In this document: piece by piece, positions 11,628 to 21,000 of the stretch | How the letters are laid out: every line of letters starts with the position of its first letter | How positions within the stretch are numbered: position 1 is the first letter of the stretch | NCBI GenBank assembly: GCA_947184155.2 | Contig: CAMXCT020004046.1 | Coordinates: 355,501-419,500, forward strand | Source of the DNA: Cladocopium goreaui | Lineage: Eukaryota; Sar; Dinophyceae; Suessiales; Symbiodiniaceae | DNA length: 64,000 bases | Direction of reading: 5' to 3' | Notes under the pieces: generated by a model | What the model was told of the DNA's origin: nothing | Seen by the model: the letters and a program-made list of their open reading frames with translations, nothing else | Databases searched by the model: none | Translations under genes and position numbers: made by a program

Positions 11628-14574
11628 GGAACCCATCACCCAGACTCGGCCTAAGGCCCCTGCAGATTAGAAAGACCTTTCTCACGACCAGAGGCATCAA
11701 CGATTTTGTCGTTGAGCGCGCTCAAAGCCTGTCATGCTGTATGATTTGGATTTATGTATTATGTGTTATTTTATGCAACACGTAGTGTATTAATATAAAA
11801 TAAGGTCCTGGGAAATCAGCTTAAAAGTTCGGAATCCCAATATCCCATTTGTTGTTTGGGTTTTGATGGTCCTTTTGGTTTGGGGAGATACTTTAGATCC
11901 ACATCAATTGTCAAATCTGCAATTTGCTAGAGGGAAACCATGCCATTGCACTTATGCTCAATGGGACCAAGGGCAATTGTTGTCCTACCCCCTTTTCAAA
12001 CTATGATAACACATAATTCCCAGACAACATCCCTATTGGATTAATTCACAAAGCCTAATTGGATCATTTGGTGAATTCGTTCATGCGTTTATTGTGATGA
12101 CATGATCCATACATGTTTTCGAACCATTAAACAAAAGCCAACATGGTAGGCAAAAATCATCATAAAGGACCAGGTACACCATTTCAAGACGGTAATGATT
12201 TCTACCCCAAAGATGGTTTTATATTGGGTACACCCAGACTGGGCCTTCTTTGCTTTGTTGAAGAGATCTTTTTTGGCTTTCTGTTCTTCACGTGCCTTCT
12301 CCTTGTCCAACTTGGCTTGCTCCTTCTTCAGTCGCTTCTCCTTTTTCTCCTTGGTTTCCTTTTTCCCACCTCTGCCTCCCTTGCGCTTTCCTCCCTTCTT
12401 GTCCTTCTTTTTTTTTTTCTTTTTCTTGCCCTTGCCGTATCATGTGGTGGCAAAGGATGGGACTAGGGAATGGAGAAACATACAGAGAGATTGAACATTA
12501 TTTATCGAGAGATTGAAAATCATTCACCGAACCATACACATGCACATGCGCTTAAGAGTTTTCATTGGTGCAAGCAGCAAAAAAAATATCAAGTATGCAT
12601 GCAGATCGATCTTTATGGATTACCAAAGAAGCCATGTTAGCATTAGTCTACATTCAGGTCAGATGCACACAGTGCTGCGGAAATACTCAACACTAAAACC
12701 AGGCGCAGAGGTTATCAAGCCTCATCATCACTATTTGACTCCTCTTCTGAACTCTCGATCTCCACATCATCATCATCAGACCCACTCAAGGATCTCTTCT
12801 TTTTTCGCTTCTTTGACTTGTTCTTCTCCCTGGATTCATCATCACTGTCACAGTCGCAGGCCTCAAACAGGTCCTCAATGATCGTATCCTTCTTCTCTGA
12901 TATGCCTTCACTGTCCCACACAAGGAACAATCTCATTTCCTTTGTGACAGGGTCGGCATAGCTTGGTCAGGTCAGGAATGAAAAGGGATCCAAACACATT
13001 TTTGGGGTTGCCGTGCAAGACAAATAAACAGTTGTCAATGAATGATCATTGCATTTGCATCACACATCCCATGAACAGATTCATATGATTGTGTTTGTAA
13101 ACCACCATTGGTCCTCAAAGTACATGGTGGTTGGAAAGTGATACACTAGCTGCATCATAAACAAAAATGTGAAGTCATGTTTCAAGGATTGTGCTCATTC
13201 GATATATCAATAGTATAAAGTTACCGAATGCTATCAGCCCATGATGTTTAAATCAAGCAATCACCTCACCATACCCACTGTGCTCAACACACTGACACAT
13301 ACACAAGACAGGCTAAAAAGGAGTTCGGGCTAATGCTTTTGACTTGACTTGTCTTTGATTGTACCACATACTTGTATGAATAAAAACCGGTGCCACATAT
13401 TATATAGATCTTTGTTGTTTGTGATATTTCGTTTTTTTCAAACATAGTTGGAATGCGAAGAGGGTTCTCCAAATTGGATTACTGATACATTGGTTTGAAT
13501 CAATATAGACTTGCCACACTGACCAACCCTGCAATGATCACATCCACCAGCCCACCAGCAGATCTCAAAACAGCACCATGAGGAAACCAGGGCAATAGTC
13601 GACCCTATGTGCATATCATTTTAAAGTATGAGTAACCTTTAGCATTCAATAAATATAATGATATTACAACAATCATTGCAGCAAATGCACGCATACATGC
13701 ATAGATCGATCCAAACAAATATATAGTCAGTTCCAACCCCCAACAGCACCACAACTTCCCCAGCCTCGTCACCCGGACAGTCCGGGTGCTCCTTGCTGTT
13801 TTTTTCTTTGGTTTCAGCATCCTGAAGCTTTGCATTGCAGATCTTGTCTGCCATGCTTTGGGATTCATATTTTCTGGCCACTTGGCTTCGTGTTAACCAT
13901 ACACGTGCTCCGTGTTGGGTTGTGGTGTTCTTCTCTGCAAAGCGTTTGTACAACGCTGAACGCTTCCACTCACCTTCACACTGCTCCCATGCATCACGAA
14001 GCACTGCGAGCTTCTCCTTGCCTGGCATAGGAAGAACAGCATGTAAGTGTGAGCTAGCAGGCACATCATGGACACTACACCGATCAAATTAACAAACCCA
14101 CAAATATCATACATCATGCAGAATCCTCACATGTTTAAGTGCTACTTCATACAAGTTTTAGATTTCACTGCTAAAGATGACTTGGTTGATCTTCCAAGAA
14201 GGCTTATACAGCTAGCCAAGAAACAGTAGTGCGCATTACTGTATGCACGCTTCATCTCTTTCGGGCAGTCCCTTCCTGAGGCATCACGGGATTTTTTTCA
14301 GTAAACACGAACGATATACCTCTGGAGGAAATAGTGGTGCATACCCAAAAAAATGGTTTGCTAAGGAAAAAAGTTGCATGCATGCAAACACCGACAAAAG
14401 AAATTAATCAAACATATTTAATATCCTATTTGCAGACCTCAACACCAAGAGAATACAGTTGTGTGCATCACAAACATGCATGGAGCGACGACCTACCTTA
14501 TATCTAATAGATGTATATTATATATATATGCATGTATGCATTGTATGAATTTATGATATACAATATATATTTGG

Positions 14575-14609
<35 letters not shown>

Positions 14610-17123
14610 ATACAAAATTATATACTACACATAACTGATCTGATGAACTGGTATCAAATATAACAACCAAACACGACAGGTGGGAGCACAGCACACGCAC
14701 ACATTTGATAGTACACACACACACACTTGCAGTAGTTATTAATGATGCAGTCATGCCATGCTAAAGCTCTAGCTGTCGAGTTTGTGCATGTTCTCAAGAC
14801 ATAGAATGCATTGTTCACCTGAATCATGACAAGGTTCGGTCAAACGACCTCGAAAATTGCATATACCTTGCATGGGCAGCTTTCTGTGCTGGGGTCTTTT
14901 CCTTTCGTTTCTTGGATGTGGCAGCTGTTCCAGTTGCCAATTGATGTGCGTTCTGGCTCCCATCATCTTCTTTTTTGACTTCTCGGTCAAGTTCTGTCTC
15001 AAGATCTCCTCCAGATTGACCTGACTTGGGTTTTCTCTCATCAGCTGCTGGTTGTGCAGGGGGAAGTTGCTCACTGGTGTTAGCTCTGGTCAAGTTGTCC
15101 TCATTTGCTTTCTTTTTGCTTGCATCATCAGCTGCCTCACTTCTCATCGGGGTTGCCTGCAGCTTCACAGCTTGCTGCAGGGCTGCTGCACCAAGAGTTT
15201 CCTGGGGTGAAGTCTGCTGGGGACGCTTCGCTGCTGCTTTGCTTGCAGTTGCCTTTGGGCGCTTGTCAGGTTGCTCCTGTGGAGCTTCTTGCTGCGGTAC
15301 ATTGGTTTGTTCCATTGCTGGCGCTGCAACAGCTGTGCCAGTAGGTTCTTTGTTTGCATCATCTCGAGTGTTCTCACCATTTGCATCCTTTTCCTCCTCC
15401 ACTGGTTGCTCACTTGCTGTCTTTGCTTTCTTGGCTTTCTTTCCCTTGAGCCTGTTCTTTCGTTTGGTGCCTGATGCATTGTTTTGATCTGGTTCCTTGG
15501 GGCTTGCTTCTTCTCCATTGGTCTGATTCTCACCAGCATCAAGCATTGGGGTATTTCGGCGGTGGATTTTCTCCACTGGAGTCTTAGGTGGTTCTAGGAT
15601 AGGCACACTGTTCACCCTGACAAGCTTACCAGCTTTTGCTGTGACTGGTGGTGATGGGGGCTTTTGAGATTCCATGATCCTAGCAGCCTCCAAGCCCTTT
15701 CGAGCATTCTCCACAGCCTCGGCATCTGTTGCAGGAATTGTCGTGGCAGTGCTGCTGGCTCCTGCAGGTGGCCACAGTGTGATGGGATGGTTCAAAGACT
15801 TTGGTTTTGTTCAACATCAAACAAGCACAATCATGATCAATTAGGATGTAAACAATTTTGTGTTTGTTAAATGAATCCCAATGGACATTATCTGAAATAT
15901 TATATAATATATTGAACTCCAGATTATGTTTTTCTGGTATGACATACCTGTGTTGGGATCAAACCTGTGTTTCAACAATGACCAGTGTGGTACCAATATC
16001 ACTCCAATAGGCCAGGCATTGATCCAGATGCATTATGTGTTTTCTAGGCTTATTAGTTTATATGATCAATATACATTCAAGTCTAAATACATATGGGAAA
16101 ATACATCAGAAGTATCAATTAAGAGAATGGCTAAGCATAGACAATTTAGATTCTACTTTGGCAATTACACACATGCAACTGTGTAACTGGGCAGAGTTCA
16201 CCACTGAAGATCCCAGCTTCTATTTCGGGATGCAATTGCATTTAGGGAACTTGCGTCACCAAAGGCCATGGCACCTATATCAATATGATGCATGCCACGA
16301 TGCAACACACAACAACCACCAGCAACCACATTGTTACAGAATATAACTTGTACAGGAGCAGGGTTCCCCGATTCCCCAGAACAAGATGAGCATTAGTGTT
16401 TGAAATGGTCACTGCTATGGACCATACACATCAACCCAACAATCAATCATATTGAGTTCATCAGTAGCAACAATCTTCTAATCCATGGGATCTTTTTTGA
16501 CATTGAGCTATAACAGAAATGATTTTAAAACAATTGTGGTTTTTCACATGCATTTTAAAACCATAGCTGATAATTGCTGGAAGTAAAAATTCCATCAACC
16601 ATCAATCATGTGCAAGTAATTTATTAATATAATGCACACCATGCAAGATTCAAGCAATTGTTGATCAATTTATTTTTAGCACCACATCAAATAGCCACAC
16701 ACAATGTACAAACAGCTGTCCTGGGGACCCTTCAGGGGATGGAGCACTAGAACTGGGTTGTGACAAAGAGACTCCAGAGCTGGAAGTTGAGGCAGCACTG
16801 CTTGACTTCGTGCTGACCGAAGACACAAATGCCGCTCGATCTGCCAACCTTGACAAATGGGAGGCGGTGTGGTGGCAACAGGTTTTGTTCCAATGGGATT
16901 AGATTCTGATCTGATATCATGGTTCATTCTGTGAAAGCATCCTAGCAATATACCATCATTCCAAAAAATAAGGCATGGACAGAACTGATAACCATCCAAA
17001 TTCATCATCGGCCAGCTGGTGACCCAAGTTCCGTTCAACTATATCCCGGGCAACTTCAAGCTCCACACGCCTCTTAGACCGGTCAGCAGCACGTTGTAGT
17101 ACTTCTTGTACGGTCTTCGCCAT
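4226..17123 (-). CDS. Long multi-exon gene of a dinoflagellate-type family (ARYMQF / TELRGDW / NPRYWHC protein)
   Basis: About 20 exons on the - strand. In order they give an N-terminal helical segment from ATG 17123, a Ser-rich exon, a long Lys/Ala/Pro-rich disordered exon ending HARYMQFSRSF, a charged block with LRDAWEQCEGEW and HPDCPGDE, acidic and poly-Lys exons, several ordinary exons, then a core with GIYGDSARVD, TELRGDWSFHK, ICHLC, MHVLHLGLLYVANG, AYLEFKRWC, KAYNGRVV, FLRLYVKLA and NPRYWHCFVDEDAM. I recognise this motif series from memory as a large, uncharacterised multicopy family of dinoflagellate genomes; function unknown. Cys/His pairs in ICHLC could bind metal. The copy number I remember suggests a mobile origin, but no transposase signature is proven. 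It may be fused to the upstream methyltransferase-like gene in relatives. Individual exons are listed separately. Confidence 0.7.
4903..5016 (-). CDS. Exon: GREFLRLYVKLAMISL
   Basis: Exactly 114 nt (38 codons, phase 0 at both ends) from TTTGAG| to TTTTTGG|GTTTGA. It reads KMEMEPRTMEESES then IFHDGREFLRLYVKLAM. The G-x-x-F-L-x-x-Y-V-x-L-A pattern is conserved in the family. Confidence 0.7.
5119..5177 (-). CDS. Exon: HLARFVLNIEKAGRFLT
   Basis: From ATCTCAG| to ACACTTG|GTGATT. It gives LHLARFVLNIEKAGRFLTL, a short helix-like segment that sits between the KAYNGR and FLRLYVKLA exons in the family. The acceptor choice is not certain because upstream sequence is open too. Confidence 0.55.
5500..5662 (-). 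CDS. Exon: KAYNGRVVMQWLAETI
   Basis: Starts after GTACCAG| and reads RNGDVMLICKAYNGRVVMQW, then LAETIAGVVEQ, then GADDRLAPTALCM. K-A-Y-N-G-R-V is a signature block of the family. The donor is taken at CACATA|GTAACT; the open frame ends in TAG soon after. Confidence 0.72.
5805..5951 (-). CDS. Exon: RLHRAYLEFKRWCATHKIAC
   Basis: From CCGTCCAG| to CAGAAAATG|GTAGCT. It reads LRHLLLSTGIWGAVDDSVQT then RLHRAYLEFKRWC then IACSQPAFQQKM. The AYLxF...KI.CSQPxF pattern immediately precedes KAYNGR in the family. Confidence 0.7.
6106..6194 (-). CDS. Exon: WCFMHVLHLGLLYVANGATM
   Basis: From GGACTTTGCAG| to TTATTTG|GTAGCA. It reads FHPSVIRWCFMHVLHLGLLY then VANGATMLFG. The MHxxHLGxxxxxNG block is a hallmark of the family. 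Other frames of the same stretch are open but match nothing. Confidence 0.65.
6637..7381 (-). CDS. Large exon with GIYGDSARVD, TELRGDW and ICHLC motifs
   Basis: Longest uninterrupted exon of the gene core, about 248 codons. It starts after TTCATATAG| and ends at CTCACCCA|GTACTT. Order of motifs: VDLPVKYMDTNGRP, EYWQRSKAYGEPWA, VPIGIYGDSARVD, LFVNLILWRPVSVRWSRF, LRRVTWSANHAFYARFPTTD, GNAARMAGKPL, VTELRGDWSFHKKIW, ESICHLCTAKG. These correspond to the best-conserved block of the dinoflagellate family I remember. No characterised domain is recognised; the paired Cys residues may be a metal site. Confidence 0.8.
7863..7949 (-). CDS. Exon candidate upstream of the core exon
   Basis: After CTGTTCTCAG| the - strand reads DSASTMLAPTTQKLGKLTRG then NESRDFWRILSG to a GT. 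A second frame (FSLNDVGTYHPEIGQVD) is also open and equally protein-like, so the frame is undecided. Confidence 0.4.
8320..8429 (-). CDS. Exon: AMRNLQAHVSEPWHTALL
   Basis: From TTGCAACAG| to GCTTG|GTAAGG, both strong sites. It reads KQLQAFPGANAESSTVGK then AMRNLQAHVSEPWHTALL. No known domain. Confidence 0.6.
8553..8591. repeat. (AAT)n microsatellite
   Basis: AATAATAATAATAATAAT followed by ATATGATATG. Confidence 0.85.
8625..8791 (-). CDS. Exon: hydrophobic segment LWILWASLFVSLSNGL
   Basis: From CTACGCAG| to ATGGAT|GTAAGTATT, a near-consensus donor. It reads EHGDDAESQVLSNAITDVCG, then GETCLHVSYG, then LWILWASLFVSLSNGLRHML. The ~16-residue hydrophobic run may be buried or membrane-associated. 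Confidence 0.62.
9359..9441 (-). CDS. Exon: LISDAQKVIEDYTTMLSR
   Basis: From TTTGCTCAG| to AATATGAA|GTAGAT. It gives DSNLTSLISDAQKVIEDY then TTMLSRSNMK, helix-like. The frame ends in TAG inside the intron. Confidence 0.58.
9645..9811 (-). CDS. Exon: basic segment VAIGGQMIKKKNSMCDMR
   Basis: From GATTTCAG| to CAAACACAG|GTTGAC. It reads STQSKMHLHLGSATKSIPGS then PWRLPRVPELRVAIGGQM then IKKKNSMCDMRQKIQTQ. Open with good sites at both ends. Confidence 0.6.
9957..10067 (-). CDS. Exon candidate: KPHVLAILTFVHILSNINGL
   Basis: After TTTTCCCAG| the - strand reads GSNVKPHVLAILTFVHIL then SNINGLSPVTIVPTNIT to a stop or GT. Another frame is also open, so confidence is moderate. Confidence 0.4.
10960..11636. 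repeat. Extremely AT-rich tract
   Basis: About 680 bp almost entirely A and T with many TATATA and ATTATA runs, no exon. Lies in an intron of the downstream - strand gene. Confidence 0.8.
11677..11728 (-). CDS. Short exon: ALSALNDKIVDASGREK
   Basis: 52 nt from CATGACAG| to GAGAAAG|GTCTTT, reading ALSALNDKIVDASGREK plus one base. It is GC-richer than the surrounding AT-rich DNA, which supports coding. Confidence 0.6.
12234..12430 (-). CDS. Poly-lysine exon
   Basis: From ACGGCAAG| to CAGTCTGG|GTGTAC. It begins GKGKKKKKKKKDKKGGKRKG and continues through KEKKEKRLKKEQAKLDKEKA to KKDLFNKAKKAQSG. It is highly basic and probably a disordered or coiled-coil linker and nuclear/nucleic-acid-binding segment. 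Such Lys runs are typical of the middle of this family. Confidence 0.65.
12721..12939 (-). CDS. Acidic/basic exon (DDDDVEIESSEEESNSDDEA)
   Basis: After CACAAAG| it reads EMRLFLVWDSEGISEKKDTI, then IEDLFEACDCDSDDES, then a basic KKRKKKR run and a long Asp/Glu/Ser tail. The donor is not clear (GT at AATA|GTGATG or GC at GATGAG|GCTTGA). Low-complexity linker. Confidence 0.55.
13756..14021 (-). CDS. Exon: LRDAWEQCEGEWKRSALYKR and HPDCPGDE block
   Basis: Starts after CTATGCCAG| and ends near GGGGAA|GTTGTG. Reads GKEKLAVLRDAWEQCEGEW, then SALYKRFAEKNTTTQHGARV, then WLTRSQVARKYESQSMADKI, then SKEHPDCPGDEAGE. The L-x-x-x-W-x-x-C-x-x-x-W ... HPDCPG pattern is a conserved block I associate with the dinoflagellate family. 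It directly follows the ARYMQF block, as expected. Confidence 0.75.
14515..14625. repeat. TA microsatellite
   Basis: Long TATATA runs in an intron of the first - strand gene. Confidence 0.85.
14830..15761 (-). CDS. Long disordered exon ending HARYMQFSRSF
   Basis: About 310 codons from CACCTGCAG| onwards. It begins GASSTATTIPATDAEAVENA, is rich in Lys, Ala, Pro, Gln and Glu throughout, and ends TPAQKAAHARYMQFSRSF. The HARYMxFxRS motif anchors this family. The composition predicts disorder. Exact 3' end unclear (stop at 14826; possible GT donors near 14840). The + strand ORF at 15026-15487 is only its shadow. Confidence 0.75.
16710..16848 (-). CDS. Ser-rich exon
   Basis: 139 nt from TTTGTCAAG| to CAGCTGTTT|GTACAT. 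It reads LADRAAFVSSVSTKSSSAAS then TSSSGVSLSQPSSSAPSPEG. Both splice sites are good. Confidence 0.58.
17000..17123 (-). CDS. Probable first exon: MAKTVQEVLQRAADRSKRRV
   Basis: ATG at 17123 (minus) opens MAKTVQEVLQRAADRSKRRV then ELEVARDIVERNLGHQLADD, strongly helical and typical of an N-terminus. The donor is near GGATG|GTTATC. The upstream gene appears to stop at 17969 and only repeats lie between, which is why this is taken as a start. A fusion with the upstream gene cannot be excluded. Confidence 0.6.
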
Positions 17124-17257
17124 GATGCCCCAACCAGGCAATGTTCAATCCAAATTGCTACAAGAATGTATCATGGCCATAATGGAGCTCACACAATGCA
17201 AAACCTCTATTATGGATTCAATTTGTTTCAAAAAAAAACAGCGATTTTTGGTGCCAT

Positions 17258-17475
17258 GTCGTTCACGCATAATTACTGTCGTTCACGCATAATTAAGGTC
17301 GTTCACGCACGGTTCACGCAGTTTCACGGTAGTTTCACGCACCCCCCTGTTACATATAAAAATTGAATATGTTACTCAACAATTTGCGTGAAACTACGTG
17401 AAACTGCGTGAACCTGCACAACACTGGAACATTATACAGAGTCACATGTGAAACACCGTGAAACACCGTGAAACC
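17258..17475. repeat. GTTCACGCA / GTTTCACG repeat cluster with 28-bp-stem hairpin
   Basis: Direct repeats of GTCGTTCACGCATAATTA (two copies) are followed by GTTTCACG units. After a 43-bp spacer the inverse CGTGAAAC units follow. 17313-17341 is complementary to 17385-17412 over 28 bp with one bulged base. It lies between the stop at 17969 and the ATG at 17123 of the two long - strand genes. The function is unknown: it may be a fold-back insertion or an intergenic RNA-processing hairpin. Confidence 0.7.
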
Positions 17476-17968
17476 CTATGACAGCTGTCAAACCTTATAC
17501 ATTATGGGTGTATTATTTTGTTGGTTTTTATATTGGTTTACAACCACCTGGAATCCCTTGAGATGTAGTCTCAATACATGTGACGTTTTTTGGTACCCAG
17601 CTTGGATCACTCCATCCCACGGCCACTGCTTGGAAGCAAAGGGTGCAAATTGGGAATCATTATGAATTTGAAAAACAAATACAAGAACCAGTACTGATAC
17701 GATATTTATATATATATATATTAATACTAGTCATATAATATTATATGTTATATATATATATATGTTCAATTGTTGATCGTTGAACAATCAACATATTTTG
17801 CAGGCCATGGCAGCCCTCATCCCAAGCAGGGGTGTGGCACCCAAATAGCACTGAATTGTGCCACCGTGTGTAGTTCACACTGTGTGCAATAAGCATCATA
17901 AAGGCAAGCCCCACGTTAGATTTGATTTGGGCTACATTTGAATTTGAATGGGCTCTGAGGATTTGATT

Positions 17969-18082
17969 TTAAACCCAATCCAGCCCTGTGGTGAGAATGG
18001 GACGGTAGGTGCCATCCTTCACCATTTGTTTTAAGTCCTTTCGGACATCTTCCAAGGTGGCATGACGCCATCGGTAAGGAGC
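17969..18082 (-). CDS. Probable terminal exon with stop (HATLEDVRKDLKQMVKDGTY)
   Basis: Starts after CATGCCAG| and gives 37 codons plus TAA (114 nt, phase 0): APYRWRHATLEDVRKDLKQM then VKDGTYRPILTTGLDWV. It places the 3' end of the methyltransferase-like gene here, unless the internal GT at ATG|GTGAAG is used as a donor. Confidence 0.6.
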   Translation of the reverse strand, partial: APYRWRHATLEDVRKDLKQMVKDGTYRPILTTGLDWV

Positions 18083-21000
18083 CTGGCATGATGACCGAAG
18101 AGGCAATATGGTGAATGGGATATAGGGCATGGTGTGGAGCGCAGTGGTAGAGGAATTTGTTTTTTTTTTTGATAGGGATGTATCCCAAGGAACCATGACC
18201 AGAACATAGATTATAGTATTGCAAACTACCACAACATAATTCAATTTGACATCAAAAGGAGATATCATAGCTAGCAGGTACACCCATAAATGAGAATCAA
18301 TGGGTTGTTATGATATGTAAAATCAGAAGTGTCATGTGTAGGGGTGCATGATGGATATCACACTTTAGTTCATAGTGCTACAACCAAAGAAGAACAACAA
18401 ACACCATATTTCTGGATTAACAGCTATCTCCAACAACCAGTGTGTTTTCCCATGTGTTTAAATGTGCTTTCTTTCACCACACTAGTTTTTGGCCATTCTT
18501 TCGCACAGCAATTTGTCCAATCAACAATATAACATGTGAGTAAAAACAAAAACAATCCAACAGCAGTGCCAACCTTCACAGGTGGATCTGGAGCTTTTGC
18601 ACTGTTTTGCCTGCATCCAACTGCCTGGGCATGTGAAGTTGTTTCAATCAGCTGATTGATCAATGAGTCTGCTAATAATGGACATTTAAAATACAATTCA
18701 CGTTTTAATTAATAAATATATCATTATATATTGCACTATATATTGACAAACAATAGTATAGTTGATCATATGAGTTTTATATTATTTTCATATATATATA
18801 TAATATATATATATAAGCACAATAGTATATATCATAAACAATGAAATTTGGCAAATATAATACTATAATTTATACATATAATATATAGTATACTACATAT
18901 ATATTACATGATATATATATATTACATTTATTTTTATATTATTATGTTATAAATATTACAAGCCTATATTATGCATATTCGTTTACACATGAAATCCAAC
19001 CCATTGCTTGCAACCATGGGGCTCGGGCCATAAAGGCTTTGTGCTGGGTTGCCAAGTGTTTGGCAAATTGTCGTGGATAGACAGCACTGGCTCGCATTCC
19101 ATGGGATCCTGTCCTCAGATTACCAGGAGACTGACAACAGAGATAATGACTCAAGTAAAATAACTGACATATACCATTTTTTGGGGGCAATAACATGGGT
19201 TCTCAAGCAGGGAGAGCACACACAAACCACCATCATGAATGCATAGGTGTTAACATATGAAGGTTTCAACTTTGACAACATCCAACAACCTGGAATGAGC
19301 GTTGTCAATGTCAAATCCAAATCAAGGTACACTTGAACCTTTCCACTCTTGGAAATTGTTTTTTTCACCATTTGGTGCTTCTTCACGGCCTTGTTCTTTT
19401 GAAGACGACGTTTGTCCTTTGGAGTAAGTTTCCTCTTGAAAGAAGCAAGGTAAGGCCTAGGCTGCAGTTCCGGGCACAGCCAGCATCATGTGCTCAATGC
19501 AGGCACTGATGCATTCGAAGATCTTGCAGACCAGGCACACAGACCCCATAAGAAGTGTTGGTTTGCAATTGGGATGGCCATACGCCCCCATAGGACTTGG
19601 TCGTGCATGTGTGGTGTGTGCTTAGTGGGGTGAGGCAACATCAACACATCATAGAGGACACTACCCAAGAAGTTGAAAGTTCTACATACAAACCATTGAC
19701 TGAGCCCAGAACAATCTCACCTTTCCCCACAGCACAGGGTCCATCACAATCGCCATAAATTTCAGGTACGGGAATTCAGGCATCAATGATCCCGATGGTT
19801 GTTCCCAAAGTATCTCCAATCCACGGGCTATTGCGATCAAAGAGAAGATCACAAATCGACATGTGATCCTTAGAGTCACAGCAGTACAAGTCACAGCAAT
19901 TGGTTAATTATAATATCATATATAATTATTATAATATATATAATAGAATGTAATACCAGATTATAAGATTATAATATCACTAGAGACAACCACAAGAAAA
20001 CATCATACCAGGTTGAACAACATATATATATAATACAGATAAGCATCGAATTTGCAAGCCTTATGTAGGGACGTTTTGTATCTCCGAAGATGTGGTCTTT
20101 GGATCTTTTTGAAGTGGATCGGTTGACCCAAATCCAAGACCCACAGGGGGGGCCCCCCACAAGGAGCCCCCCCTCCTTCACTTGCAGCAGCTTCAACAGG
20201 CAGTTGTACCAGCCATCCCTGAGCAAACAGTGGCATAGGATTACTGCATTTGGAACTTTGATTTGGGATGAAGATACAAGATCAACTTACAGTAGTAAGA
20301 AAAAAAATGATGGCAGGTCCCACATCTTTACAACCAGTTGTTGTTGAAGCACTGCAGTATATCAGATCATGAATGCATTGTGGGCATGCGGGGCTGTTCT
20401 CGTGCAACTCAACTCTGTAGAATTTTCAAGGCCCCTACTTCAACTATGGATAATTGATATTGATGCATCAGATCAAATGAATTGGTATCAAATTACAATC
20501 CTGCAAACATTCAATGCATATATCAACGAAATAAAACTTATATAGACTCTTTGAGTTATCAGCAAGTTAAAGAACCCCGAAGGAGGTCACTGAATAGCTG
20601 AGTATCAGACGTAGACATGATGTCTCCCATGTTTCCCTCCGTTGCCAGGTCAAAGTAGCTCCTCAGTTACACCGGCACTTTGGCAGGCACCAGACAGTTG
20701 GTTTCTCAATGTGGTGTTTTGGATGTGTGATTGTTTACACATTTCCACATTATTTAAGATGTTCGACATGGAAATTTATGGAAATTGGAAAATCTATTTG
20801 ATTTATGTAATTGATAGGCTTCATAGGCAGCACTGCATATGTTTATCCCCTATTCACATGTTAGACCAAAGTGGACACCAGCACAACCACTTCTGCCAGA
20901 CAATTTAAGTCAATTGATTTCCACAGAATATGTTCTGACCATTGACTTTTCCAGGTGGTTGTTCCCAACCTAGTGTGCCTTCTTGGGCCCTGACGTTTTC

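Noticed and set aside
15026..15487. 153-codon + strand ORF rich in Ser/Ala/Cys
   Set aside because: Complement of the Lys/Ala-rich disordered exon on the - strand, which fits the gene order and ends in a family motif.
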